NCBI GenBank assembly: GCA_946479725.1
Contig: CAMLHB010000041.1
Coordinates: forward strand, 1 to 15,059
Source of the DNA: an uncultured Actinomycetes bacterium
Lineage (GTDB): Bacteria; Actinomycetota; Thermoleophilia; Solirubrobacterales; 70-9
Length of the DNA: 15,059 nucleotides
Direction of reading: 5' to 3'
The notes under the pieces were generated by a model, which was not told where the DNA came from, did no database searches, and saw only the letters and a list, made by a program, of their open reading frames with translations. Both the position numbers and the translations under genes were made by a program. This document shows positions 6,610 through 13,215 of this stretch, one piece after another (positions within the stretch are counted from its first letter, which is position 1; each line of letters starts with the position of its first letter).

Positions 6610-7383
6610 GTGGCCGCCCCGACCGAGGACCTGGACCGCACCGTCGCGCTGGTGACCGGCGCCTCGAGCGGCATCGGCCAGGCGGCGGCGCGGGCGCTCG
6701 CCGGGCGCGGCGCCGCGGTGGCGCTGGTGGCGCGGCGGGCCGACCGGCTCGAGCAGCTCGCCGGCGAGATCGCCGACGCCGGCGGCACGGCGCTGCCACT
6801 TGAGGCCGACGTCAGTGAGCGCGCGCAGGCGCAGCGTGCGGTCGACCATGCCGCCGAGGAGCTGGGCCGGCTCGACGTCCTCGTCAACAACGCCGGGGTG
6901 ATGCTGTTGGGGCCGGTGGTCGACGCACCGGTCGAGGAATGGGAGCGGATGATCCACGTCAACCTGCTCGGCCTCCTCTACACCGCCCACGCCGCCCTCC
7001 CCCACCTGCTGGCCGCCGCCGATGAAGAGCCGCGGCGGGTCGCCGACATGGTCAACATCTCCTCGGTCGCGGGGCGGCAGGCGCGCAAAGGCAGCGGCGT
7101 CTACAACGCGACCAAGCACGGCGTCGGTGCCTTCAGCGAGGCGCTGCGGCAGGAGGTAACCGGCCGCCACCTGCGCGTCTCCCTGGTCGAGCCGGGCGCA
7201 GTCGACACCGAGCTGCAGAGCCACAACCGGCCGGAGATCGAGAAGGAGATCCGCGGCCGTTTCGAGGAGATGGACATCCTCCAGGCCAAGGACATCGCCG
7301 ACGCGATCTCCTACGTGGTGACCCGCCCCCGCCACGTTGCCGTCAACGAGCTCCTCGTGCGGCCGACCGAGCAGGTCCAGTAG
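6610..7383 (+). CDS. Short-chain dehydrogenase/reductase (SDR, classical type)
   Basis: A 257-residue NAD(P)-dependent oxidoreductase with a Rossmann fold. The nucleotide-binding TGASSGIG is at residues 16-23, followed by ARRADRLEQL, whose arginines favour NADP(H). NNAG is at 93-96, the catalytic serine is in NISSVAG (about 151-152), and the YNATK motif carries the catalytic Tyr165 and Lys169. The PGAVDT motif follows. Length is typical for classical SDRs. The substrate cannot be told from sequence. The GTG at 6610 has AGGG five bases before it. A GTG at 6577, directly after the upstream stop, would add 11 residues and has no ribosome site. A TATAGG at 6598-6603 is at the right distance for a leaderless message, as an alternative to read-through from the zinc-ribbon gene. 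Confidence 0.94.
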   Translation: MAAPTEDLDRTVALVTGASSGIGQAAARALAGRGAAVALVARRADRLEQLAGEIADAGGTALPLEADVSERAQAQRAVDHAAEELGRLDVLVNNAGVMLLGPVVDAPVEEWERMIHVNLLGLLYTAHAALPHLLAAADEEPRRVADMVNISSVAGRQARKGSGVYNATKHGVGAFSEALRQEVTGRHLRVSLVEPGAVDTELQSHNRPEIEKEIRGRFEEMDILQAKDIADAISYVVTRPRHVAVNELLVRPTEQVQ

Positions 7384-7393
7384 CGAGCCCTCG

Positions 7394-7443
7394 GTCGTTT
7401 CCAGACTTTTGGCCCCTATAGGGGCTCAAATTGTGGAAACGAC
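7394..7443. terminator. 50-nt nested inverted repeat between convergent genes, probable terminator
   Basis: Outer arms GTCGTTTCCA (7394-7403) and TGGAAACGAC (7434-7443) are perfect complements. The inner stem GCCCC (7412-7416) and GGGGC (7421-7425) closes a TATA loop. Between them TTT (7407-7409) pairs with AAA (7428-7430), leaving only a few mismatches. Rightwards the stem is followed by TTTGGTTT, a short T-rich tract, so termination of the SDR transcript is plausible. Leftwards there is no T tract. The stem lies between two convergent genes and may serve both, or may be a dispersed palindromic repeat. Confidence 0.65.
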
Positions 7444-7449
7444 TTTGGT

Positions 7450-8415
7450 TTAGCTGTAGCGCTGGACTACGCCGTCGGCGACGAGGGCGAGGAGCTGGCG
7501 CTGCTCGGGGTCGAAGTCCGCTTTGTCGAGGGCGGCCTTGGCGGTGGCCACCATCTCGATCGCTCGGGCGCGGACGCGCTCCAGTGCCCCGGTGGCGGCG
7601 ATGCGGTCGCAGAGGGCTTCGGCGCCGGCGGCGTCGAGCGAGTTCAGGTCGACCTCGCGGATGCCCGGGTCGCTCCCCGCCGCCTCGATCAGCGGCAGGG
7701 TGACGGTGCCGTCGAGGAGGTCGGTGCCGCGGGCCTTGCCGGTCCGCTCCGGCGGGCCGCTGACGTCGAGGACGTCGTCGAGCAGCTGGAAGGCGAGGCC
7801 GATCCCGGCGCCGAACCCGCGCAGGCTCTCGTCCTCGCCACCGAGCAGGCAGGCGCACTCGAAAAGGCGGGCGGTCTTCAGCCGGCAGCGGCGCAGGTAG
7901 CGGTCCTCGTCGACGCCGAGGTCGAAGGCGTCCTGGCGCTGGGCGAGCTCGCCGCGGGCGAGGGCAACCGAGGCGTCGGCGAGGAGGGCGACGGAACGCT
8001 CGTCGCCGGCCTCGGCGAGCAGCGCGAAGGCGCGGGAGAGGAGGAGGTCGCCGGTGGCGACGGCGCGCTCGCGGCCCGAGGTGGCGGCGACGGTCGGCAG
8101 GCCGCGGCGCAGCGGCGCAGCGTCGAGGACGTCGTCGTGGACGAGGGTCGCCATGTGGACCAGCTCGGTCGCGGCGGCGGCGCGGACCGCGGCGGCGTCT
8201 CCCTCCGGACCGGCGCAGAGGAGGACCAGCATCGGCCGCAGGCGCTTGCCGCCGGCGTCGAGGGTGGCGGTGGCGTCGGCGCCGAGGGCCTCCCCGTGCC
8301 CGGCCGTGGCCTCCCGCAGCAGCTCCTCGACCTCGCCCAGCCGCGCCGGCAGCCAGCGACTGGAGGCGTCGAGGACGGCGGTGACGGGAGGCGGGACGGA
8401 GGAGGGTCGGGTCAC
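7450..8415 (-). CDS. Trans-polyprenyl diphosphate synthase (menaquinone side chain)
   Basis: Condenses isopentenyl diphosphate units onto an allylic diphosphate to make the long all-trans chain of menaquinone. In the 321 residues are GGKRLRP (55-61, substrate binding), the first aspartate-rich motif DDVLD (94-98) within TELVHMATLVHDD, KTARLF (180-185), and the second motif LAFQLLDDVLDVSG with DDVLD at 213-217. A TDLLDGTVTLPL segment follows. All magnesium-binding aspartates are present, so it should be active. The residues before the first motif (Met, Ala, Thr) are not the bulky ones of short-chain enzymes, which fits a long product, but the exact chain length cannot be read. The GTG at 8415 overlaps the menG stop by four bases (GTGA). 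It is the last gene of the leftward cluster. It could be named hepT, ispB or grcC. Confidence 0.93.
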   Translation of the reverse strand: MTRPSSVPPPVTAVLDASSRWLPARLGEVEELLREATAGHGEALGADATATLDAGGKRLRPMLVLLCAGPEGDAAAVRAAAATELVHMATLVHDDVLDAAPLRRGLPTVAATSGRERAVATGDLLLSRAFALLAEAGDERSVALLADASVALARGELAQRQDAFDLGVDEDRYLRRCRLKTARLFECACLLGGEDESLRGFGAGIGLAFQLLDDVLDVSGPPERTGKARGTDLLDGTVTLPLIEAAGSDPGIREVDLNSLDAAGAEALCDRIAATGALERVRARAIEMVATAKAALDKADFDPEQRQLLALVADGVVQRYS

Positions 8416-9137
8416 GCCCGGGTGCCGCTGTGGATCGCGATGATCCCGCCGGCGAGGACCGTGTAGCGGATCCGCTCGAAGCCGGCGGCGTCCATCTTCT
8501 CGCCGAGGCCGCGCGGGCTGGGGAAGCTGCGGACCGACTCCGGCAGGTACGAGTAGGCCTCGGGGTTGCTGGAGAAGGCGCCGAGCAGGGGCACGATGCG
8601 GTCGAACCAGAGCGAGAAGAAGAGCGATAGCGGCGGTCGGGTCGGGGTCGTGATCTCGAGGATGACGGCGCGGCCGCCGGGCTTCAGCACCCGGGCCATC
8701 TCCCGCAGGCCGCGGTCAAGGTCGGCGAGGTTGCGGACGCCGAAACCGACCGTGACCGCGTCGAAGCGCTCGCCGTCGTAAGGCAGCTCGAGCGCGTCGG
8801 CCCACTCGAAGCGGACGCCGGAGGCGCCGCGCTCGGCCGCCTTCTCCCGGGCCAGGTCGAGCATCGGCTCGGAGAAATCGCAGCCGACGACGTGGCCGGC
8901 GGGGCTGACGCGACGGGACAGCTCCAGCGCCAGGTCGCCGGTGCCGCAGCAGATATCCAGAGCCGAGTCGCCCGGGCTCAGTCCCGCCCGCGCCGCGGCG
9001 CGCTCGCGCCAGCGGTGGTGGAGGCCCGCGGTCATCACCGCGTTGAGCGCGTCGTAGCGTCCGGCGACGCGGTCGAACATACGGTTGACCTGGCCGGCGA
9101 AGTCCGGCGATTGGCGGTTGTCGTTGATGGTGTCCAT
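8412..9137 (-). CDS. menG: Demethylmenaquinone C-methyltransferase
   Basis: An S-adenosylmethionine-dependent enzyme that methylates demethylmenaquinone in the last step of menaquinone synthesis (UbiE/MenG family). The 241 residues show the family marks: MFDRVAGRYDALN (20-32), the SAM-binding DICCGTGDLA (61-70), CDFSEPMLDLA (86-96), GFGVRNLAD (131-139), LKPGG (151-155), EITTPTRPPLS (161-171), and EAYSYLPESVRSFPSP. UbiE also acts on ubiquinone, but the setting next to a Qcr-type complex in an actinobacterium-like genome points to menaquinone only. It starts 37 bases after qcrC. GGGAGGGGG in that gap is about 17 bases from the ATG, too far for an ideal ribosome site, and lies in a possible CAGGG/CCCTG stem. 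It overlaps the prenyl synthase gene by four bases. Confidence 0.96.
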   Translation of the reverse strand: MDTINDNRQSPDFAGQVNRMFDRVAGRYDALNAVMTAGLHHRWRERAAARAGLSPGDSALDICCGTGDLALELSRRVSPAGHVVGCDFSEPMLDLAREKAAERGASGVRFEWADALELPYDGERFDAVTVGFGVRNLADLDRGLREMARVLKPGGRAVILEITTPTRPPLSLFFSLWFDRIVPLLGAFSSNPEAYSYLPESVRSFPSPRGLGEKMDAAGFERIRYTVLAGGIIAIHSGTRA

Positions 9138-9174
9138 GGGATTCAGGGCGCCGGCCCCCTCCCTGAGCGCCTGA

Positions 9175-9876
9175 CTAGTCCAGCGAGGAGAGGAAGTTCG
9201 CCAGCTGTTCGATCTTCTGCGGCGGCAGTTCGCGGAACGAAGGCATGATGCCGGGGCCGATTTCGACCGAGCGGATGATCGCAGCCCGCGGGATCCGCGA
9301 GGCGATGTGGGTCAGTTCCGGGCCGGGGCCGTTGTTGCCGTTCTCGCCGAGCTTGTGGCAGGCCAGGCAGCCGGAGCCGGCGACGACCTCCTTGCCGGGC
9401 TCATATTGCTTGGCGACCTGCATGTCGATCTCGGTCGGCGAGCCGCCGGTGGCGCCGAGGTAGGTGAGGTAACCCATGGCGATGATCGTGATGATCCCGG
9501 CCGTGGTCGCGATCGGCCGGCGCTCGGGGCGACGCTCGGGGCCGCGGTCGTAGAACGGCAGCAGCAGGAGCAGGACCATGCAGATGGTCGGGATCCCGAT
9601 CGTCGCGATCGGGACCAGCTGCGGCGGCTTGATCACGCGCAGGAGCTCGAAGAGGAAGAAGAAGTACCACTCGGGGCGCGGCACGTAGGTGGTCGAGGTC
9701 GGATCCGCCTTCGGGCCCTGCTCGGCGCCGAGGATGATCGACATCGCGATGATCACGGCGACGACGATCAGCGCCATCACCGAGTCCTTCATCACCGCGT
9801 AGGGGAAGAACGGCTTCCCCTTCTTCTTGAGGAGCTCGTACCCCTCCAGATACTCCTGCTTGTCCTGCGGCTTCAC
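9175..9876 (-). CDS. qcrC: Menaquinol:cytochrome c reductase subunit QcrC: cytochrome b subunit IV fused to cytochrome c
   Basis: Contributes the C-terminal helices of the split cytochrome b and the electron-accepting c heme. Residues about 30-145 hold three to four membrane helices, with the quinol-oxidation motif PEWY at 68-71 followed by FFFLFELLRVI. Residues about 150-233 are a mono-heme cytochrome c domain with CLACH (C170-H174) and a likely axial Met211 in GIMPSF. This subunit IV plus cytochrome c arrangement is that of Bacillus QcrC. It differs from the diheme QcrC of mycobacteria and Streptomyces. The GTG at 9876 overlaps the qcrB stop by four bases, with GGAG eight bases upstream. 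With 233 residues it is similar in length to Bacillus QcrC. Confidence 0.93.
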   Translation of the reverse strand: MKPQDKQEYLEGYELLKKKGKPFFPYAVMKDSVMALIVVAVIIAMSIILGAEQGPKADPTSTTYVPRPEWYFFFLFELLRVIKPPQLVPIATIGIPTICMVLLLLLPFYDRGPERRPERRPIATTAGIITIIAMGYLTYLGATGGSPTEIDMQVAKQYEPGKEVVAGSGCLACHKLGENGNNGPGPELTHIASRIPRAAIIRSVEIGPGIMPSFRELPPQKIEQLANFLSSLD

Positions 9877-10829
9877 GCGGAGGCTCCGTTCCCCTCACCG
9901 CTGACCGGGGCGCCGCTGCGGTGGCCGTTGACGCGGCCGTTGCCGTTGGCGCCGGCGTCGAGCTGGGCGACCGGGGCGGCGACCTTCGGACGGTCGGCCT
10001 TGACCCAGGGGGGCGCGGTGGTGCCGAGCTTGACGACGAGGTACATATGGGCGCCGATCATGGCGATGATCGCCCCGGGGACCAGGAGCATGTGAATCGC
10101 GTAGAAGCGCGAGAGGGTCGTCGCGCCGAGCTCGGGACCGGCACGGAGGAAGTCGCTCAGGTAGGGACCTACGACCGGGCCGGTGCCGTTGATGTTGATG
10201 CCGACGATCGAGGCCCAGAAGGAGCGCTGGTCGAAGGGCAGCAGGTAGCCGGTGAAGGCCATCGTCATCGTCAGGATCAGGAGGACGACGCCGATCACCC
10301 AGTTCAACTCGCGCGGGTACTTGTAGGCGCCGAAGAAGAAGGTTCTCCCCATGTGGAGGAAGATCAGGATCACCATCACGCTCGATCCCCACTTGTGCAT
10401 CCCGTGGACGAGCTGCCCGAGCGGGACGTCGTTATTGATGTGAGAGATCGAGTGGTAGGCCTGGGTCGCCGAAGGCGTGTAGAACATCGCCAGGAAGACG
10501 CCGGTGACGGCCTGGACGATGAAGGCGAAGAGGGTCGCGGAGCCGAGCGTGTAGAACCAGTTGGTTCCCTTCGGCACCTTGCGGAAGAGCATCCCGGTGA
10601 GGAAGCCGCTGGCGGCGAGCCGCTGGTCGACCCAGCCGAGGGCGTCGATCGGGGCGTCTTTACCGCGGTCAAGCAGCTTGTCGCCGGCGGTCCTGCGCTC
10701 CGGTGGCGAGGTCTTCAGGTCCGAAGGGGCCTGGCCCTGCGGCGTGCCGGCGCTGCCCGGCTTAGCCGGTTTGCGCAGGGGCGGCGGGACGACGGCGTCC
10801 GGAATCTTCGGTTTCGGGAAGCTCGGCAT
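9873..10829 (-). CDS. qcrB: Menaquinol:cytochrome c reductase cytochrome b6-type subunit QcrB
   Basis: Carries the two b hemes that move electrons across the membrane. The core (about residues 75-270) resembles cytochrome b6, with four helices and two histidine pairs. His145 and His159 lie in HKWGSS and FLHMGR. His246 and His261 lie in AIHMLL and GAHMYL. The second pair has 14 residues between, the b6 spacing rather than the 13 of bc1 complexes. PRELNWVIGV and TGYLLPFDQRSFWA are typical b6 segments. In chloroplast b6 and Bacillus QcrB a cysteine in FYCLGG binds heme ci; here the motif is FYTLGS with Thr94. A Pro/Lys-rich extension of about 60 residues precedes the core, and an Asn/Gly-rich tail of about 40 follows it. 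The ATG overlaps the Rieske stop by one base (TGATG). Confidence 0.94.
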   Translation of the reverse strand: MPSFPKPKIPDAVVPPPLRKPAKPGSAGTPQGQAPSDLKTSPPERRTAGDKLLDRGKDAPIDALGWVDQRLAASGFLTGMLFRKVPKGTNWFYTLGSATLFAFIVQAVTGVFLAMFYTPSATQAYHSISHINNDVPLGQLVHGMHKWGSSVMVILIFLHMGRTFFFGAYKYPRELNWVIGVVLLILTMTMAFTGYLLPFDQRSFWASIVGININGTGPVVGPYLSDFLRAGPELGATTLSRFYAIHMLLVPGAIIAMIGAHMYLVVKLGTTAPPWVKADRPKVAAPVAQLDAGANGNGRVNGHRSGAPVSGEGNGASA

Positions 10830-11503
10830 CAGGGCGGTGGGAAGGTAGAGGGTCGCGGCGGGTAGAGGTATTCCCAGATCCCGCCGGTGAACTCCCCGGG
10901 GTCGCGGGCGCGGACCGGTTCCATCTGCGAGGTGACGGAGTAGCGCGGTCCGAGTTCGACCTGGCCCTTGCGGACGCGGGTCTGGAAGTGGTCGAGCGGG
11001 CGCACCGGCGGGCCGCCGATCCGCTTGCCCTGGAAGTCGTAGACGCCACCGTGGCAGGGGCAGATGAAGTTGCCCGCGGTCTCGACGAAGCGGACCGGGC
11101 AGCCGAGGTGGGCGCAGCGGTTGGAGACGGCGACGAACTGGCCGGGTTCCTCGCCGAGGTCTTCGGAGCTGCGGCGCACGTAGGCGGTGGTCTTGCCGGC
11201 GTCGCCGATCCCCTCGGTTTCGGTGAAGACGACCTGGCGGTAGGTGTCTTCGACGAAGTCGGAGACCGGCCCGACCGCCTCCCAGCGCTCCTTGCCGCGG
11301 TGGAAGATCGGGGCGACGGCGAAGCCGACGGCCGGCAGCACGATTCCGGCGGCGGCGAGGCCGCCCAGCGCCTGCGAAGCCACGGTGAAAACGTGGCGGC
11401 GCGTCATCGACTCGCCCTCGAAGTAGCCGGGAGGGTCGGGCTTAACCCGCTCCCTGACAGGTGCCTCCTCGGCCCCGTTTACCTTGTTCGCGTCGTCTGC
11501 CAC
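10829..11503 (-). CDS. qcrA: Menaquinol:cytochrome c reductase Rieske iron-sulfur subunit QcrA
   Basis: Accepts an electron from menaquinol and passes it to the cytochrome c domain. The [2Fe-2S] ligands are C130 and H132 (CAHLGC) and C148 and H151 (CPCHGG), with C135 and C150 as the structural disulfide. The N-terminus has a twin-arginine-like signal anchor, TRRHVFTVAS at 34-43, then a hydrophobic helix (about 44-65). Val stands where the consensus has Phe. Rieske proteins are known Tat substrates, and tatA/tatC lie about 5 kb away. The GTG at 11503 has only a weak ribosome site. The ATG of Met33, just before the RR, has GAGGG seven bases upstream and could be the true start, giving about 192 residues. 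The C-terminal tail (EFTGGIWEYLYPPRPSTFPPP) is longer than usual. Confidence 0.95.
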   Translation of the reverse strand: MADDANKVNGAEEAPVRERVKPDPPGYFEGESMTRRHVFTVASQALGGLAAAGIVLPAVGFAVAPIFHRGKERWEAVGPVSDFVEDTYRQVVFTETEGIGDAGKTTAYVRRSSEDLGEEPGQFVAVSNRCAHLGCPVRFVETAGNFICPCHGGVYDFQGKRIGGPPVRPLDHFQTRVRKGQVELGPRYSVTSQMEPVRARDPGEFTGGIWEYLYPPRPSTFPPP

Positions 11504-11530
11504 AGGTCGATCCGCGTAGAGCGTCGAAGT

Positions 11531-11944
11531 CTATTGCTTAGAGGGTGTGACCTGCGTCACAGTCGCGATCTCTTCTGCCGCAGTTCGCCAAAGATCCGGA
11601 ATGCCCTCCACGTCCCCCTCCGCCTGGCGGCGGGCGCACTCGCTTATGAGGTCGGAGAGGATGGCAATGGCGCGGGTGTCGCCGAGGGTGGCGAGGCGGT
11701 CGAGGCCGAGGGCGTAGAGGTAGTCGCCGGCGAGGAGGGCCAGGTCGGGGTCGTGGCCGGACAGGAAGCGGGGCTGCTCGTAGTGGAGGAGGTAGCCCTC
11801 GCGGACGGCCTCGACGACGAGGGCGTACTCGCCGCCGCCCGCCAGCTCGCCGAGGGTCGGCGGCTCGGCCGGGTCGACGACGTGGGCGGAGATCGGTGTG
11901 CCCTCGTCGCGGAGCTGATCGGCGAGGGCCTCGAGGGCGTTCAT
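11531..11944 (-). CDS. Small helical protein resembling part of a polyprenyl diphosphate synthase
   Basis: A 137-residue cytoplasmic protein with no catalytic motif. The ATG at 11944 overlaps the hemL stop (ATGA) and has GAGG seven bases upstream. The first 40 residues include EPPTLGELAGGGEYALVVEA. Residues about 70-103 (LLAGDYLYALGLDRLATLGD, then RAIAILSDLI) resemble the helix pair after the first aspartate motif of trans-prenyl synthases. In the synthase at 7450-8415 the matching stretch reads VATGDLLLSRAFALLAEAGD and then ERSVALLAD. GD, LA, GD.R and L.D coincide. DDxxD motifs, GGKRxRP and the KTA motif are all missing, so it cannot be an active synthase. It may be a non-catalytic partner of the synthase or a repurposed helical module. 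It sits between hemL and qcrA, 27 bases before qcrA. The homology is inferred by eye. Confidence 0.8.
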   Translation of the reverse strand: MNALEALADQLRDEGTPISAHVVDPAEPPTLGELAGGGEYALVVEAVREGYLLHYEQPRFLSGHDPDLALLAGDYLYALGLDRLATLGDTRAIAILSDLISECARRQAEGDVEGIPDLWRTAAEEIATVTQVTPSKQ

Positions 11945-13215
11945 CCGAGCACCTCGTCGAGGGACTCGGCGGCGGCTTCGAGGGTCCGGTCGATCGTCGC
12001 CTCGTCGTGGGCGAGGGAGACGAACCAGGCCTCGTACTGGGCCGGGGGCGGGTAGACGCCCCGCTCGAGCAGGGCACGGCAGAAGGCGGCGTGGGCCTCG
12101 ACGTCGCAGGCGGTCGCGGTGGTGAAGTCGACGACCGGAACCTGGCTGAAGAAGAGGGTGACGAGGCCGGGCGCGGCGGCGACCCGGAGGGGACGATTCT
12201 GCGCCAGCGCTTCGAAACCCCGGGCAAGGCGGTCGGTGAGGGCGCCGAGGCGCTCGTAGGCGACAGCATCGAGCTGCTCCAGCGTCGCCAGTCCGGCGGC
12301 GACCGCCAAGGGGTTCCCGGAGAGCGTTCCCGCCTGGTAGACGTCGCCGGCGGGGGCGATCCGCTCCATGTGGGCGCGGGGGCCGCCGTAGGCCGCCGCC
12401 GGTAGGCCGCCGCCGATGATCTTCCCCATCACGGTCAGGTCGGGTTCGACGCCAAGCAGCTCCTGGGCGCCGCCGCGGGCGACGCGGAAGCCGGTGATCA
12501 CCTCGTCGAAGACGAGCAGCGCGCCCGCCTCGCGGGTCGCCTCGCGGAGGAACTCGAGGAAGCCGTCGGCGGGCGGGACGACGCCCATGTTGGCGGCGAT
12601 CGGCTCGGCCAGGAGCGCCGCTACCTCGTGCTCGCGCAGCGCTCGCGCCACCGCCTCGCGGTCGTTCCACGGGACCACCACGGTCGCCGCCGCCTGGGCC
12701 GCGGTGACGCCGGGGCTGCCGGGCACGCCCAGGGTCGCCAGCCCCGAGCCGGCGTCGGCGAGGAGGCCGTCGGAGTGGCCGTGGTAGGCGCCGGCGAACT
12801 TGACGACGACCTCGCGGCCGGTGACCGCCCGGGCCAGCCGCACGGCGCTCATCGCCGCCTCGGTCCCGGAGCTGGTCATGCGCAGCATCTCCACCGAGGG
12901 GAAGCGGGACGCCACCTCCTCGGCGAGGCGGATCTCCTCCAGCGTCGCGGCGCCGAAGCTCGTCCCCCGCTTCGCCGCTTCGATCACCGCGGCGACGACG
13001 GCGGGCTCGGCGTGGCCGAGGATCATCGGCCCCCAGGAGCCGATCCAGTCGATGTAGCTGTTGCCCTCGACGTCGAAGAGCCGGCAACCCTCGGCGCGCT
13101 CGACGAAGATCGGGTCGCGGCCGATCTGCCGCATCGCCCGGACCGGCGAGTTCACGCCACCGGGGAGGACCTGCTGCGCCCGGGCGAAGAGGCCCTCGGC
13201 GCCGCGCTCAGGAAT
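11941..13215 (-). CDS. hemL: Glutamate-1-semialdehyde 2,1-aminomutase, with apparent ATT start
   Basis: A PLP enzyme that converts glutamate-1-semialdehyde to 5-aminolevulinate, the first committed intermediate of tetrapyrroles made by the C5 pathway. Motifs are SSGTEAAMSAVRLARA, AYHGHSDG, the PLP-pocket FDEVITGFRV, and MGKIIGGGLP with the Schiff-base lysine. The first usable ordinary start is GTG 13155 (404 residues), which would cut into the conserved PGGVNSPVRA motif. The frame stays open upstream and encodes PERGAEGLFARAQQVLPGG, a good match to the normal N-terminus. No ATG, GTG or TTG exists there, but an ATT at 13215-13213 has GGGAGG six bases upstream. With it the protein is 424 residues, the usual length, and the lysine becomes K265. 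The ATT overlaps the preceding gene by eight bases. A point error in an ATG cannot be excluded. Confidence 0.95.
   Translation of the reverse strand: MPERGAEGLFARAQQVLPGGVNSPVRAMRQIGRDPIFVERAEGCRLFDVEGNSYIDWIGSWGPMILGHAEPAVVAAVIEAAKRGTSFGAATLEEIRLAEEVASRFPSVEMLRMTSSGTEAAMSAVRLARAVTGREVVVKFAGAYHGHSDGLLADAGSGLATLGVPGSPGVTAAQAAATVVVPWNDREAVARALREHEVAALLAEPIAANMGVVPPADGFLEFLREATREAGALLVFDEVITGFRVARGGAQELLGVEPDLTVMGKIIGGGLPAAAYGGPRAHMERIAPAGDVYQAGTLSGNPLAVAAGLATLEQLDAVAYERLGALTDRLARGFEALAQNRPLRVAAAPGLVTLFFSQVPVVDFTTATACDVEAHAAFCRALLERGVYPPPAQYEAWFVSLAHDEATIDRTLEAAAESLDEVLG

Noticed and set aside
5788..7335. Long leftward open frame opposite the zinc-ribbon and SDR genes
   Set aside because: The SDR motifs (TGASSGIG, YNATK, NNAG) are on the rightward strand. 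The leftward translation has no family features.
9138..9174. Hairpin CAGGG/CCCTG before menG as an RNA switch
   Set aside because: The stem is only five pairs with an extended GC-rich loop. It is too slight to call a riboswitch or attenuator.
9921..12055. Long rightward open frames opposite qcrB, qcrA and the small protein
   Set aside because: Shadow translations rich in Asp/Gly/Arg/Val. The leftward strand carries heme and Rieske ligands.
11945..13087. Extension of the 137-residue protein's frame back through hemL
   Set aside because: The upstream part is Arg/Pro-rich noise in the hemL antiframe. The ATG at 11944 with ATGA overlap and GAGG upstream is the natural start.
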